Assembly (NCBI GenBank): GCA_019748175.1
Contig: JAIEPX010000002.1
Span: 124,001 to 188,000, forward strand
Length of the DNA stretch: 64,000 nucleotides
Reading direction: 5' to 3'
Source: Gammaproteobacteria bacterium
Lineage (GTDB): Bacteria; Pseudomonadota; Gammaproteobacteria; JAIEPX01
The notes under the pieces were generated by a model. That model had not been told where the DNA came from. It ran no database searches and saw only the letters and a program-made list of their open reading frames with translations. The number at the start of each line of letters is the position of its first letter. Position 1 is the first letter of the stretch. Position numbers and translations under genes: made by a program. Positions 56,280 to 64,000 of this stretch are shown here, in pieces.

Positions 56280-57839
56280 ATGAATAAACAGTCAATGGAA
56301 GTAGTTATAAGTGAATCATCTCGAAAGAGATTGGTCTATTCGTACTCTGTGCGATATCTACTAGCTCGAGCAGTTCATATGGCCGCAGAATTTAATCTAG
56401 GTAAAATAATTGGCGCTAAGCCTAAAGGTTTTGATTCTATTTACCAAGCGATTATAAGTCAAATAGCATCAGTTGACAGAGATTACTTATTAAGGTTGCT
56501 TAAATTTTTGGCCCGCCACAATGTTATTGATATAAATAATAGAGAAGAATTCAGTGCATCATTAATAACGCCATTTTTAAATGATGAACATCCAGAACTT
56601 ATCGTCAGTCAAGGAGACTGGTGTCGCTCTGCAAATTTATTAGAGTATTTGGCTGGTCAAAATGATGAATTTGATCAGTTAGTGTCAATTAGTTTGAGTG
56701 CAAATTTAAAAGACTTACAATTGATTCTTGAATCTAGTCCTAAAGATATGGTGCTATTGTTTTCAAAATTTCATTTAATTTCTCGGGCACTACATACCAT
56801 AGCTCAAATCAATCTAATTAGTTATATGAAATCCGATAGAATATTAGATGTTGAATTGATATTGGCTTCATTAAAAATTAGTTTCAAACAATTTGACCGC
56901 CTAATGAAAATTCTTGAGTTACTCAAGCTTTCTAAAAAATCACAAGATATTTACAAATTATCTAAGATACTCGTATCTGTTCTTGGTGATGCACCTCAAA
57001 CGATACAGCCAGCTTTTTGTATGGTTGATAATGCTTGGTGGAATTCAGTGAGTGAACTTAAGCATTCTATATTAACTCGTCAATCTGCTTTTCAAAAAGC
57101 TAATAATATGAATTTTTTCCAATATCTCGATGTAAATCCTGATCAACGACGAAAATTTGATATTGGATTAGGCTGCTTTTCTAAAAATGACGATGAAATA
57201 GTTGCTGAAAAGTTCGATTTTTCAACTTATAAAAGTATTGTAGATGTGGCAGGAGGGTATGGTAGTTTACTCTGGGAGATATATTCTCGCGACACTAATT
57301 TTCACCATGAGTTGACTTTGTATGATACAGAGCAGGTGATGAACAATATTCATAATCAGCTACGCAAGTTAGACAAAACGGTATTTATTTCATGTCCAGG
57401 GAACTTTTTCGAATCGTCAGATAACGCTCAGATACCAAGAGGTAAAGACCTTTATATCATTAAAGGTGTTTTACATGACTTTACTGATGCTCAGTGTGTT
57501 ACTGTTCTAAAAAACATTAATGATGCGATGTCAGAAAATAGCCGATTACTAGTTATTGAGAGATCATTATCTTCAGGTGAAGGTATAGATTCCAATTATT
57601 TTTCGGATATGTTGATGCTGGTGCTATTAGATGGTCGTGAAAGAAGTTTAGAAGAATGGTTGGCACTCTATAAAATGTGTGGATTTTTATGCGACAATGC
57701 AGCTTCTCCTTCTGTGGTGGGGGACTTTAGTATGATGCTATGCAGAAAATATACATTTTTTTCAAGAGCAACTTCTCAATCAGGCGAGATTCTTGAAGAG
57801 AAATCCACAGTTGATGCCGGGCTATTTAGTTCCAAATAA
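56280..57839 (+). CDS. SAM-dependent O-methyltransferase-like protein, 519 aa
   Basis: The C-terminal third matches plant/bacterial class O-methyltransferases: IVDVAGGYGSLLWEI is the SAM glycine motif at about residue 320, GKDLYIIKGVLHDFTDAQC includes the catalytic-type His near 398, and LVIERSLSSGEG follows. The N-terminal 300 residues contain two winged-helix dimerisation-like segments (KIIGAKPKGFDSIYQAIISQ and DVELILASLKISFKQFDRLM), longer than the usual 340-residue enzyme, as if the N-terminal domain were duplicated. ATG 56280 after GGAGAGG is preferred over TTG 56268. Candidate tailoring enzyme of the island; substrate unknown. Its 3' end overlaps upp by 18 bases, convergently. Confidence 0.82.
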   Translation: MNKQSMEVVISESSRKRLVYSYSVRYLLARAVHMAAEFNLGKIIGAKPKGFDSIYQAIISQIASVDRDYLLRLLKFLARHNVIDINNREEFSASLITPFLNDEHPELIVSQGDWCRSANLLEYLAGQNDEFDQLVSISLSANLKDLQLILESSPKDMVLLFSKFHLISRALHTIAQINLISYMKSDRILDVELILASLKISFKQFDRLMKILELLKLSKKSQDIYKLSKILVSVLGDAPQTIQPAFCMVDNAWWNSVSELKHSILTRQSAFQKANNMNFFQYLDVNPDQRRKFDIGLGCFSKNDDEIVAEKFDFSTYKSIVDVAGGYGSLLWEIYSRDTNFHHELTLYDTEQVMNNIHNQLRKLDKTVFISCPGNFFESSDNAQIPRGKDLYIIKGVLHDFTDAQCVTVLKNINDAMSENSRLLVIERSLSSGEGIDSNYFSDMLMLVLLDGRERSLEEWLALYKMCGFLCDNAASPSVVGDFSMMLCRKYTFFSRATSQSGEILEEKSTVDAGLFSSK

Positions 57840-58466
57840 TCGATCGCCAGCATCACCTAATCCAGGTACCATGTACGCATCATCATTCAAATATTCATCT
57901 AATGCAGCCACATAAATCGGAATGTCACTAAACATTTTATTAAATACCGTTATGCCTTCGGGTACCGCAATAAGTGCTAAAAAGCGTATATTTTTGCGAT
58001 CTATTCCTTGCTCTAATAATATTTCAAGGGCTCGTACAGCAGAGTAGCCAGTTGCTAACATAGGATCGAGGACTATAAACATTTGATTTTTATTTGAGGG
58101 AAGTTTTACAAAATATTCAATTGGGAGATGAGATATTGGGTCACGATAAAGTCCAATGTGGCCTTCATTTGCTGTAGGCATAAGTTCTCTGAGTGCATCA
58201 GCCATTCCGAGGCCAGCTCTTAAAATGGGTATAATTGAAACATCATGATCATCGAAGATAAGACCCGTTGTCTCAATGATAGGAGTTTTGATGGTGACGG
58301 CTTTAGTAGGGAAATCCTTTGTTAATTCGTAACCCATGAGAAAAGTGATTTCTCGGAGTAATTGGCGAAATTGCCCGGACTTGGTTTCTTCCATCCTCAT
58401 CAGAGTTAACTTATGTTGGATGAGTGGATGATTAATAATGTGTAGATTAGGAAAGGTTCGGTTCAT
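57822..58466 (-). CDS. upp: Uracil phosphoribosyltransferase
   Basis: Salvage of uracil with PRPP to UMP. The 214-residue product (208 in E. coli) has HPLIQHKLTLMR, IPILRAGLGMADALRELMP, the PRPP loop VLDPMLATGYSAVRALEIL and the C-terminal MVPGLGDAGDRLFGTK. GGAGTAATC precedes ATG 58466. It overlaps the convergent methyltransferase 3' end and marks the return to core genes. Confidence 0.96.
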   Translation of the reverse strand: MNRTFPNLHIINHPLIQHKLTLMRMEETKSGQFRQLLREITFLMGYELTKDFPTKAVTIKTPIIETTGLIFDDHDVSIIPILRAGLGMADALRELMPTANEGHIGLYRDPISHLPIEYFVKLPSNKNQMFIVLDPMLATGYSAVRALEILLEQGIDRKNIRFLALIAVPEGITVFNKMFSDIPIYVAALDEYLNDDAYMVPGLGDAGDRLFGTK

Positions 58467-58479
58467 GATTACTCCATTC

Positions 58480-59376
58480 TTATGCTATTTGAAATTGTAC
58501 GAAAATTGCGCTAGCCATGATTAGAAAACCGCCAATGAATTGCAGTGTGGTGACAGATTCATGAAGCAGGATGATTCCAACAATAACTGTAACGAGTGGC
58601 TCTAATACTGAAATTATAGAGGCTCTTGTGGCGCTCATATGTTGTAATCCGTTCATCATTAATTGAATAGGTAAGGCAGTTACTAATATACCGAGCGTGA
58701 GCAGGGAGATCCATGATCTACCACTTTGAGGAAGAATGAAATTACTCGATGTCAGCGATAAAATTAAAAATAAGCTTGCGCTTCCAAAACACACAATCAT
58801 CGTGAGTAAGTTCGAATTAATATCAGCGGTGGCGAATTTTTTGCTGCCAATAATGTAGAGTGCATAACTTAGAGCAGCTAGAACTCCCATGAATAATCCA
58901 TTGAGACTCAGTGTGTGCCCGGAAAAATCGTGTAATAAGATTAATCCCACAAACATAAGTAAGAGAGTGAAAAAAGTTAGAAGACTCATTTTATGTCTGT
59001 GTACAATCCAAGAATATAACGCAATTGCAATGGGATAAGAAAAGAATATGACCATGGCAAGTCCAGTACCTATAGATTGGCTGGAAACAAAATAAAATCC
59101 GCTTGATCCAGAGTAGCCTGCTGCACTGAGTAAAAACATGATAATGATAATTTTAGGATTAAACGAAATATTTTCACTTCGGATAATATCTTTTATGACG
59201 AAAATCATCATCCAAACGCCCGCAATCAAAAATCGCCAAAAAAGCATACATGAGATAGACATATTATCGTTGATGATGTAAGTGCCGAGATACCCCATAA
59301 ATCCGTATAAGGCTGCTGAAAGTGCGATCATTAACCACGCATGTGTCATTGTTGTTGAATTGAGTTGTTGAGCCAT
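58480..59376 (-). CDS. DMT-superfamily permease (EamA domains), 298 aa
   Basis: About ten hydrophobic segments in two EamA halves (for example AALYGFMGYLGTYIINDN and AALSYALYIIGSKKF), the layout of drug/metabolite exporters. The second half contains MSATRASIISVLEPLVTVIV, the typical EamA conserved stretch. Substrate not predictable. It precedes upp by 13 nt on the same strand, possibly co-transcribed. A short AGGTAGCG site precedes ATG 59376. Confidence 0.9.
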   Translation of the reverse strand: MAQQLNSTTMTHAWLMIALSAALYGFMGYLGTYIINDNMSISCMLFWRFLIAGVWMMIFVIKDIIRSENISFNPKIIIIMFLLSAAGYSGSSGFYFVSSQSIGTGLAMVIFFSYPIAIALYSWIVHRHKMSLLTFFTLLLMFVGLILLHDFSGHTLSLNGLFMGVLAALSYALYIIGSKKFATADINSNLLTMIVCFGSASLFLILSLTSSNFILPQSGRSWISLLTLGILVTALPIQLMMNGLQHMSATRASIISVLEPLVTVIVGIILLHESVTTLQFIGGFLIMASAIFVQFQIA

Positions 59377-59520
59377 AATCGCTACCTAAAGAGTGTAAAT
59401 TTGTCATTATTGGTCATTATACACCATCAGAAGGCTTTTTAACATAGATATTAGTAATTTACAGGGGTTCCCGGCTAAGGAAAATCACTTGCAATCAAAG
59501 GGTTAAAAGATTTGAGTGGC

Positions 59521-61392
59521 CTATATTGGTACTTGTCGCCCAATTTCGACGACTTGATCGCTAGGTAAGCAGAAATAATCTCTCAGATGAGCTTGGTTTC
59601 GTTCAAGTATATCGTATACTTCTTCTTGCCAAGGTGGTAACCCTTTTCCATCAGTTCGATTCATAATCGAGTTACGTCCAATATAATATGTCACATCATC
59701 AGTATTAATTTTATATCCTAATACCTCGCAATCTTTTAATATTGCAGGAATATCCGGTCTTTCCATGAATCCATATCGCACTTCAGCGCGCCAACATTTT
59801 TTTGAAATTTCATTGACTGAAATTCGGTCGGAAGATTGTACCCACGGTATTTGCAATATTTCGGTATGTAAAATAAAAATTTCTTTATGGAGTGAGCGAT
59901 TTTGCCTAAGATGCCACACCATCACAGGTGGTGTATCCTTTTTGGATCGGGTTAAAAAGACTGCCATACCCGGAACTCGAGGGATATGCTTGTCCTCAAG
60001 CGATGATAGAAAATCATTTAATGGTATAAGTTTTTGATGTAATTGCGCTGTAACAGCGCGAGCACCTCGGTGCCAAATCCACATAATTAAGTAAACAAAG
60101 ACTGCAATCATTAAGGGGATATAACCACCCTCTTTGATTTTTGCAAGATTGGCAATAGTGAATGCACTATCAATCATGAAGAAAATAGATGCGATACCGC
60201 CCGCAATAAAAATATTCCATTTCCAAATATAGCGCATTGCGATGAAAAGAAGGGTGGTGGTCATCAGCATCGTCATAGAAACGGCTATACCATATGCAGA
60301 GGCTAAATTTGTTGATTTACCAAATCCAATCGTTAATCCTATTGTTAAGAACATCAGTAAATAATTAATTACACCAATATAAATTTGTCCGTAACCCATT
60401 GATGAAGTATGTTTAATCCACATGCGTGGTAACCAACCTAGTAATATAGCCTGGCGAGTCATTGAAAAAGCCCCAGTGATAACGGCTTGGCTTGCAATGA
60501 TAGTTGCGATAGTGGCAAGAATTACCATGGGAATTAATAACGACTCTGGACAAAGGCTATAAAATATATTGCTTTCAGATGAAGTACCATCAAGCACTGT
60601 TCCTGCTTGCCCCGCATAGTTCAAAAGTAAACTCGGAAATACGATTGAAAACCAAGCATATTTAATGGGTGTTCTACCAAAATGTCCCATGTCTGCATAT
60701 AAAGCTTCTGCGCCCGTGACGCAGAGAAAAACACCACCGAGTAAAAAAAATCCAGAAAGTCCATTGCTCAGAAGAAAACTGAATGCATAATATGGATTCA
60801 GTGCTGCAATTACGCTCGGGTGTTGTAATATTCCACGAATTCCAAGCACAGCAATGATGACAAACCAAATTAACATAACAGGTCCAAACAGTTTACCAAT
60901 TCGTGCTGTACCTTTAGACTGAATTGAAAAAAGAAGCACTAAAATTAATACCGATGCCGGAACAATATATGGTTTGAAACTTGTGCTTACCTCATTCATA
61001 CCTTCAAGTGCAGAAAGAACAGAAATAGCAGGAGTAATTGCGCCGTCACCATAAATTAATGCAGCACCAAATAATCCCACTGCAATAATGGCAGGACGCT
61101 GTACTTTTTTCATGCCTAATAATGACAAGAGCGCCATAATTCCGCCTTCACCATCATTATCGAATCGCAGCGCAAATAAAACATACTTAAGGGTCGTGAT
61201 TAGGAATAAGGTCCAGATGATTAGAGATAGAGTGCCCAAAATGATACTGGAGTCTGGAAAATGAGATGTTCTGCTTAATATTGTTTGAAAGGTATAAAGA
61301 GGGCTGGTTCCGATGTCCCCAAACACAATGCCCAGTGCCGCAAAGCTTAGGAAAGGTACATTTGTACTAGACGCTTTTTCACTCGGTCGCAC
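59521..61392 (-). CDS. kup: Low-affinity potassium uptake protein Kup
   Basis: Integral-membrane K+/H+ symporter of 623 residues (622 in E. coli). It opens with AALGIVFGDIGTSPLYTFQTIL, the Kup signature, followed by the DNDGEGGIMALLSLLG loop, VLSALEGMNEVS and about 12 membrane segments. The hydrophilic C-terminal domain runs from about residue 450 to the end. The start is GTG at 61392 after AGGGATG. It stands alone between the permease and glpK. Confidence 0.95.
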   Translation of the reverse strand: MRPSEKASSTNVPFLSFAALGIVFGDIGTSPLYTFQTILSRTSHFPDSSIILGTLSLIIWTLFLITTLKYVLFALRFDNDGEGGIMALLSLLGMKKVQRPAIIAVGLFGAALIYGDGAITPAISVLSALEGMNEVSTSFKPYIVPASVLILVLLFSIQSKGTARIGKLFGPVMLIWFVIIAVLGIRGILQHPSVIAALNPYYAFSFLLSNGLSGFFLLGGVFLCVTGAEALYADMGHFGRTPIKYAWFSIVFPSLLLNYAGQAGTVLDGTSSESNIFYSLCPESLLIPMVILATIATIIASQAVITGAFSMTRQAILLGWLPRMWIKHTSSMGYGQIYIGVINYLLMFLTIGLTIGFGKSTNLASAYGIAVSMTMLMTTTLLFIAMRYIWKWNIFIAGGIASIFFMIDSAFTIANLAKIKEGGYIPLMIAVFVYLIMWIWHRGARAVTAQLHQKLIPLNDFLSSLEDKHIPRVPGMAVFLTRSKKDTPPVMVWHLRQNRSLHKEIFILHTEILQIPWVQSSDRISVNEISKKCWRAEVRYGFMERPDIPAILKDCEVLGYKINTDDVTYYIGRNSIMNRTDGKGLPPWQEEVYDILERNQAHLRDYFCLPSDQVVEIGRQVPI

Positions 61393-61461
61393 TGTTACAT
61401 CCCTGTAAAAGATCTATCTAGAGATTATAGCCTATTATAAGCTTTCGGTATTATTTAGGTG

Positions 61462-62952
61462 TTAATCAGTAGAAATTCTATTTACTGCTTTTAGCCAACC
61501 TTCATACAATGTGTCTCGCTGATTTTGAGACAGTGTAGGTTCAAAACGACGGTCTAGAGTCCAAATATCGGTGAGCGAAGAAAGATCTTTGAATACTCCG
61601 GTTGATAATCCTGCAAGATAAGCAACGCCCATGGCAGTTGTTTCAGTGTATTTTGGCCTTTCGACAGTTAAGCCAGTAAGGTCGGCTAAGCGTTGACAAA
61701 ACCAGTTATTATTTACCATGCCTCCATCGACTTTTATTCTTTGTGGATGTCCTAAGTTTGCATCGTGCATGTCTCGCGCTATAGCGTTGAGTAAATCACG
61801 CGTTTGAAAGCAAACAGCATCGAGTGCCGCTTTGGCGATTTCAGCCGTGCCTGTATCGCGAGTGAGTCCTAAAATAGCGCCACGCGCATTTGGATCCCAA
61901 TAGGGCGCACCTAATCCTGTAAAGGCAGGAACAAAATACAGGCCTTCAATGGGTTTTGCTGTGGTTGCTAAAGATTCAATTTCAGCGGCCGTTGAAATGA
62001 GTCCCAAAGCATCGCGTACCCATTGAACGACTGCGCCTGCAATAAAAATACTACCTTCAATCGCATAGGTTGTCTGATTGTTAATACGATATGCACAGGT
62101 TGATAATAATTTATTTTTAGAAGTTGAAATTGAAGAGCCTGTGTTCACTAACATAAAACAACCAGTGCCATAAGTAGATTTGACATCTCCAGCTTCGAAA
62201 CATGTTTGTCCGAACAAAGCAGCTTGCTGATCACCTGCAACGCTGCGGATAGGGATAGGTACTCCGAAATAATTCGGAAGTGATTCTCCAAAATTATCGG
62301 CGCTTTCAAGTATTTCAGGGAGGCATTGTGCAGGAATGTTAAATAATTTTAGGAGTGATTCACTCCATTTTAGAGAATGTAAATTCATTAACATTGTTCG
62401 TGAAGCGTTCGTAACATCTGTTGCGTGAATTTTTCCACCCGTTAATTTGAAAATTAGATAGGAATCTATAGTGCCTAATGCAAGTTCTCCTTTTTCTGCA
62501 CGTGTACGTGATCCTGGAATATGATCGAACAACCATTCTGCTTTTGTCGCAGAAAAATACGGATCCAATAATAATCCTGACTCGTTAGAAATTATTTTTT
62601 CGTAACCGGCATCTTTGAGTTCGCGGCATCGATCGGCAGTGCGACGATCTTGCCAAACGATGGCGTTATGTAATGGAGCGCCTGTAGAACGATCCCAAAG
62701 AACAGTGGTTTCACGTTGATTGGTAATTCCAATAGCTACGATTTGGTTTGCTGGAATGCGTTTCGTCATTGCTTGACAACATTTTAATGTGGCTTCCCAA
62801 ATTTCGTTGGGATCGTGTTCGACCCATCCATTAGCGGGGTAAATTTGTTTTAATTCTATTTCATGTTTATCAATTGGAATTCCATTAGCATCAAAGAGTA
62901 TGGCTCGCGTTGATGTGGTGCCCTGATCAATTGATAAGATATATTTGTCCAA
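61462..62952 (-). CDS. glpK: Glycerol kinase
   Basis: ATP-dependent phosphorylation of glycerol to sn-glycerol-3-phosphate. The 496-residue product (502 in E. coli) has the FGGY-family motifs YILSIDQGTTSTRAILFD, GWVEHDPNEIW, AIGITNQRETTVLWDRSTG, GDQQAALFGQ, STYGTGCFMLVNTG and GLYFVPAFTGLGAPYWDPNA. The start appears to be TTG at 62952, because no ATG or GTG lies at the family N-terminus; GGAACT lies before it. No glpF or glpD is visible nearby. Confidence 0.95.
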   Translation of the reverse strand: MDKYILSIDQGTTSTRAILFDANGIPIDKHEIELKQIYPANGWVEHDPNEIWEATLKCCQAMTKRIPANQIVAIGITNQRETTVLWDRSTGAPLHNAIVWQDRRTADRCRELKDAGYEKIISNESGLLLDPYFSATKAEWLFDHIPGSRTRAEKGELALGTIDSYLIFKLTGGKIHATDVTNASRTMLMNLHSLKWSESLLKLFNIPAQCLPEILESADNFGESLPNYFGVPIPIRSVAGDQQAALFGQTCFEAGDVKSTYGTGCFMLVNTGSSISTSKNKLLSTCAYRINNQTTYAIEGSIFIAGAVVQWVRDALGLISTAAEIESLATTAKPIEGLYFVPAFTGLGAPYWDPNARGAILGLTRDTGTAEIAKAALDAVCFQTRDLLNAIARDMHDANLGHPQRIKVDGGMVNNNWFCQRLADLTGLTVERPKYTETTAMGVAYLAGLSTGVFKDLSSLTDIWTLDRRFEPTLSQNQRDTLYEGWLKAVNRISTD

Positions 62953-63015
62953 CTCGTAGTTCCTTAATTGATATCCCTGAGATCATGGAAAAATATGGAG
63001 TGGGTAGTTTCTAAA

Positions 63016-63390
63016 CTATCTCAATATTCCATCGCGTTGGGTTACATTGCAAAACGGAACATTGGTAATCCCACATTGCAGTTTGAATTTTTCATTTTCA
63101 CTTACAAAGACAGCTTCTTTGCGTCCATTGAGCAATTGTTTTGCAAGATCACCGGAAAATCCAGAACGAGCAGTTGTTATCTCGCAAGAATGTTTTCCAC
63201 ATTGAATGCTGAGCTCGGGAGTAGAGATAGAAGTATCGCCAAAGTTTTTTTTAAATCCTTCTGCATCAGTGCCATTAATTGTTGTAATTTTTTTAATGCT
63301 CACAATAGTGTGAGTATCGGCTAGACTTGAAAAACTGAAAATGCTCAATGAAATGAGTGCTAGTAGTTGAAGTGATTTTGTCAATTGCAT
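63016..63390 (-). CDS. Small exported protein, 124 aa, four Cys
   Basis: Signal peptide MQLTKSLQLLALISLSIFSF with a SLADTH cleavage-like site near residue 25. The mature part of about 100 residues has Cys in IQCGKHSCEI and LQCGITNVPFCNV, suggesting two disulfides and a periplasmic or secreted location. No family recognised. GGAGCTC precedes ATG 63390. Divergent from the ychJ-like gene. Confidence 0.78.
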   Translation of the reverse strand: MQLTKSLQLLALISLSIFSFSSLADTHTIVSIKKITTINGTDAEGFKKNFGDTSISTPELSIQCGKHSCEITTARSGFSGDLAKQLLNGRKEAVFVSENEKFKLQCGITNVPFCNVTQRDGILR

Positions 63391-63470
63391 AAGAGCTCCT
63401 TAGTGTGAATACAGTTTTAATTGTACTTTTTGGAAATTATCTAGACAAGTGATCATATTAACCTATAAGA

Positions 63471-63494
63471 TGAGAATGATTATTATCTCATTCT
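63471..63494. promoter_or_regulatory. Inverted repeat, possible Fur-like site
   Basis: AGAATGA and TCATTCT flank TTATTATC in the gap between the small exported protein and the ychJ-like gene. The block resembles the Fur consensus at roughly 12 of 19 positions, which is weak. Confidence 0.2.
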
Positions 63495-63589
63495 AGTTTA
63501 AAGCCCGATTGGGCCTTTAATGGTTCATCTGATTGCAACCAGACTAGTCGTCATAAAATGACTGCTAAATAGACACTTAGAGATTATTG

Positions 63590-64000
63590 ATGAGTATTAA
63601 CGATATAAAAGAAAATGATTCTAGAGACTGTCCGTGCGGTTCCGGAAAAACATACGGAACTTGTTGTAAGTTATTTCATCAAGGTTTGAAGTTGCCGCAA
63701 ACAGCTGAAGAATTAATGCGTTCCAGATATTCTGCTTATGCTTTAGATAATTTAAACTACATAAAAAATACAATGCAGGGAAAAGCGGCTCAAGGATTTT
63801 CAGATCAAGAATCAGATAAACAACAATCACATCGATTGTTAGGTCTTGAAGTAATGCGCCATTTTGCAGATAAAAAAAATTCTAGTCATGCCTTTGTAGA
63901 ATTTAGAGCGCTGCATCAGTATCAGGGAAAATGTACAGTAATCCAAGAGCTCAGTGAATTTTTTAAGATTGATGGAAAATGGTTTTATGTTGATGGTAAA
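63590..64000 (+). CDS. YchJ/UPF0225-like SEC-C motif protein, cut by window edge
   Basis: Translated 137 codons open to the right edge. The N-terminus has the zinc-type SEC-C motif CPCGSGKTYGTCC, then LKLPQTAEELMRSRYSAYAL, LLGLEVM and FVEFRALHQYQGKCTVIQE, matching YchJ-family proteins of about 150 residues, so only the last residues are missing. Function of the family is not established. Start ATG 63590. Confidence 0.88.
   Translation, partial: MSINDIKENDSRDCPCGSGKTYGTCCKLFHQGLKLPQTAEELMRSRYSAYALDNLNYIKNTMQGKAAQGFSDQESDKQQSHRLLGLEVMRHFADKKNSSHAFVEFRALHQYQGKCTVIQELSEFFKIDGKWFYVDGK

Overview
The window is AT-rich bacterial DNA. Housekeeping genes (dxs, guaC, xseB-ispA, pcnB-folK-coaD-fdx, rpmB-rpmG, radC, dut, algC-type mutase, xth, upp, kup, glpK, a ychJ-like gene) point to a gammaproteobacterium. 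Eukaryote-like modules (ankyrin, LRR, U-box, TPR, NACHT, WD40) in very large proteins suggest a host-associated or intracellular lineage, most likely Legionellales/Coxiellaceae-like. That placement is inference from gene content, not from a database search.

Layout. 1-20.1 kb is mostly core genome: dxs (cut by the left edge), guaC, a 1281-residue ankyrin-type protein, xseB-ispA plus a secreted protein, an arginase-ornithine aminotransferase pair (rocF-rocD), tRNA-Glu(CTC), pcnB-folK-coaD-ferredoxin, a membrane desaturase, rpmB-rpmG, radC, dut-algC and xth. A dispersed palindromic repeat family sits in three of its intergenic gaps. 20.2-57.8 kb is an accessory island. 57.8-64 kb returns to core functions: upp, a DMT permease, kup, glpK, a small secreted protein and a ychJ-like gene cut by the right edge.

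The island has two parts. (a) A three-gene plus-strand operon at 20.7-31.5 kb. It starts with a 3046-residue protein combining a U-box, a P-loop GTPase, a long helical middle, a SecA-type motor and a C-terminal VWA domain, followed by a TPR protein and an unknown. (b) A biosynthetic-looking and regulatory cluster at 31.6-57.8 kb. It holds two paralogous giant proteins, each with adenylation, carrier and thioesterase domains followed by a NACHT-type ATPase, pentapeptide-like repeats and a WD40-type propeller region. Between them lies a plus-strand operon of a cupin, a haem-oxygenase-like diiron protein, an SHMT-like PLP enzyme and an 884-residue fusion of four kinase-like domains. The cluster also has an O-methyltransferase, two PAS-LuxR regulators placed upstream of the giant genes, an LRR/ankyrin protein and two unknowns. 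A third small LuxR-type regulator sits at the left edge of the island.

How the parts may work together (inference): the A-carrier-TE modules load an amino or carboxylic acid and release it or a conjugate. The cupin, diiron enzyme, SHMT-like enzyme, kinase fusion and methyltransferase would make or decorate the building block. The NACHT-WD40 halves would act as a switch or sensor on the giant synthetases. A recurrent palindrome with core GTAATATTAC, seen only in island intergenic regions, is a candidate shared operator. The NRPS-like-NACHT-WD40 fusions and the U-box-GTPase-SecA-VWA protein are the strongest candidates for undescribed systems.
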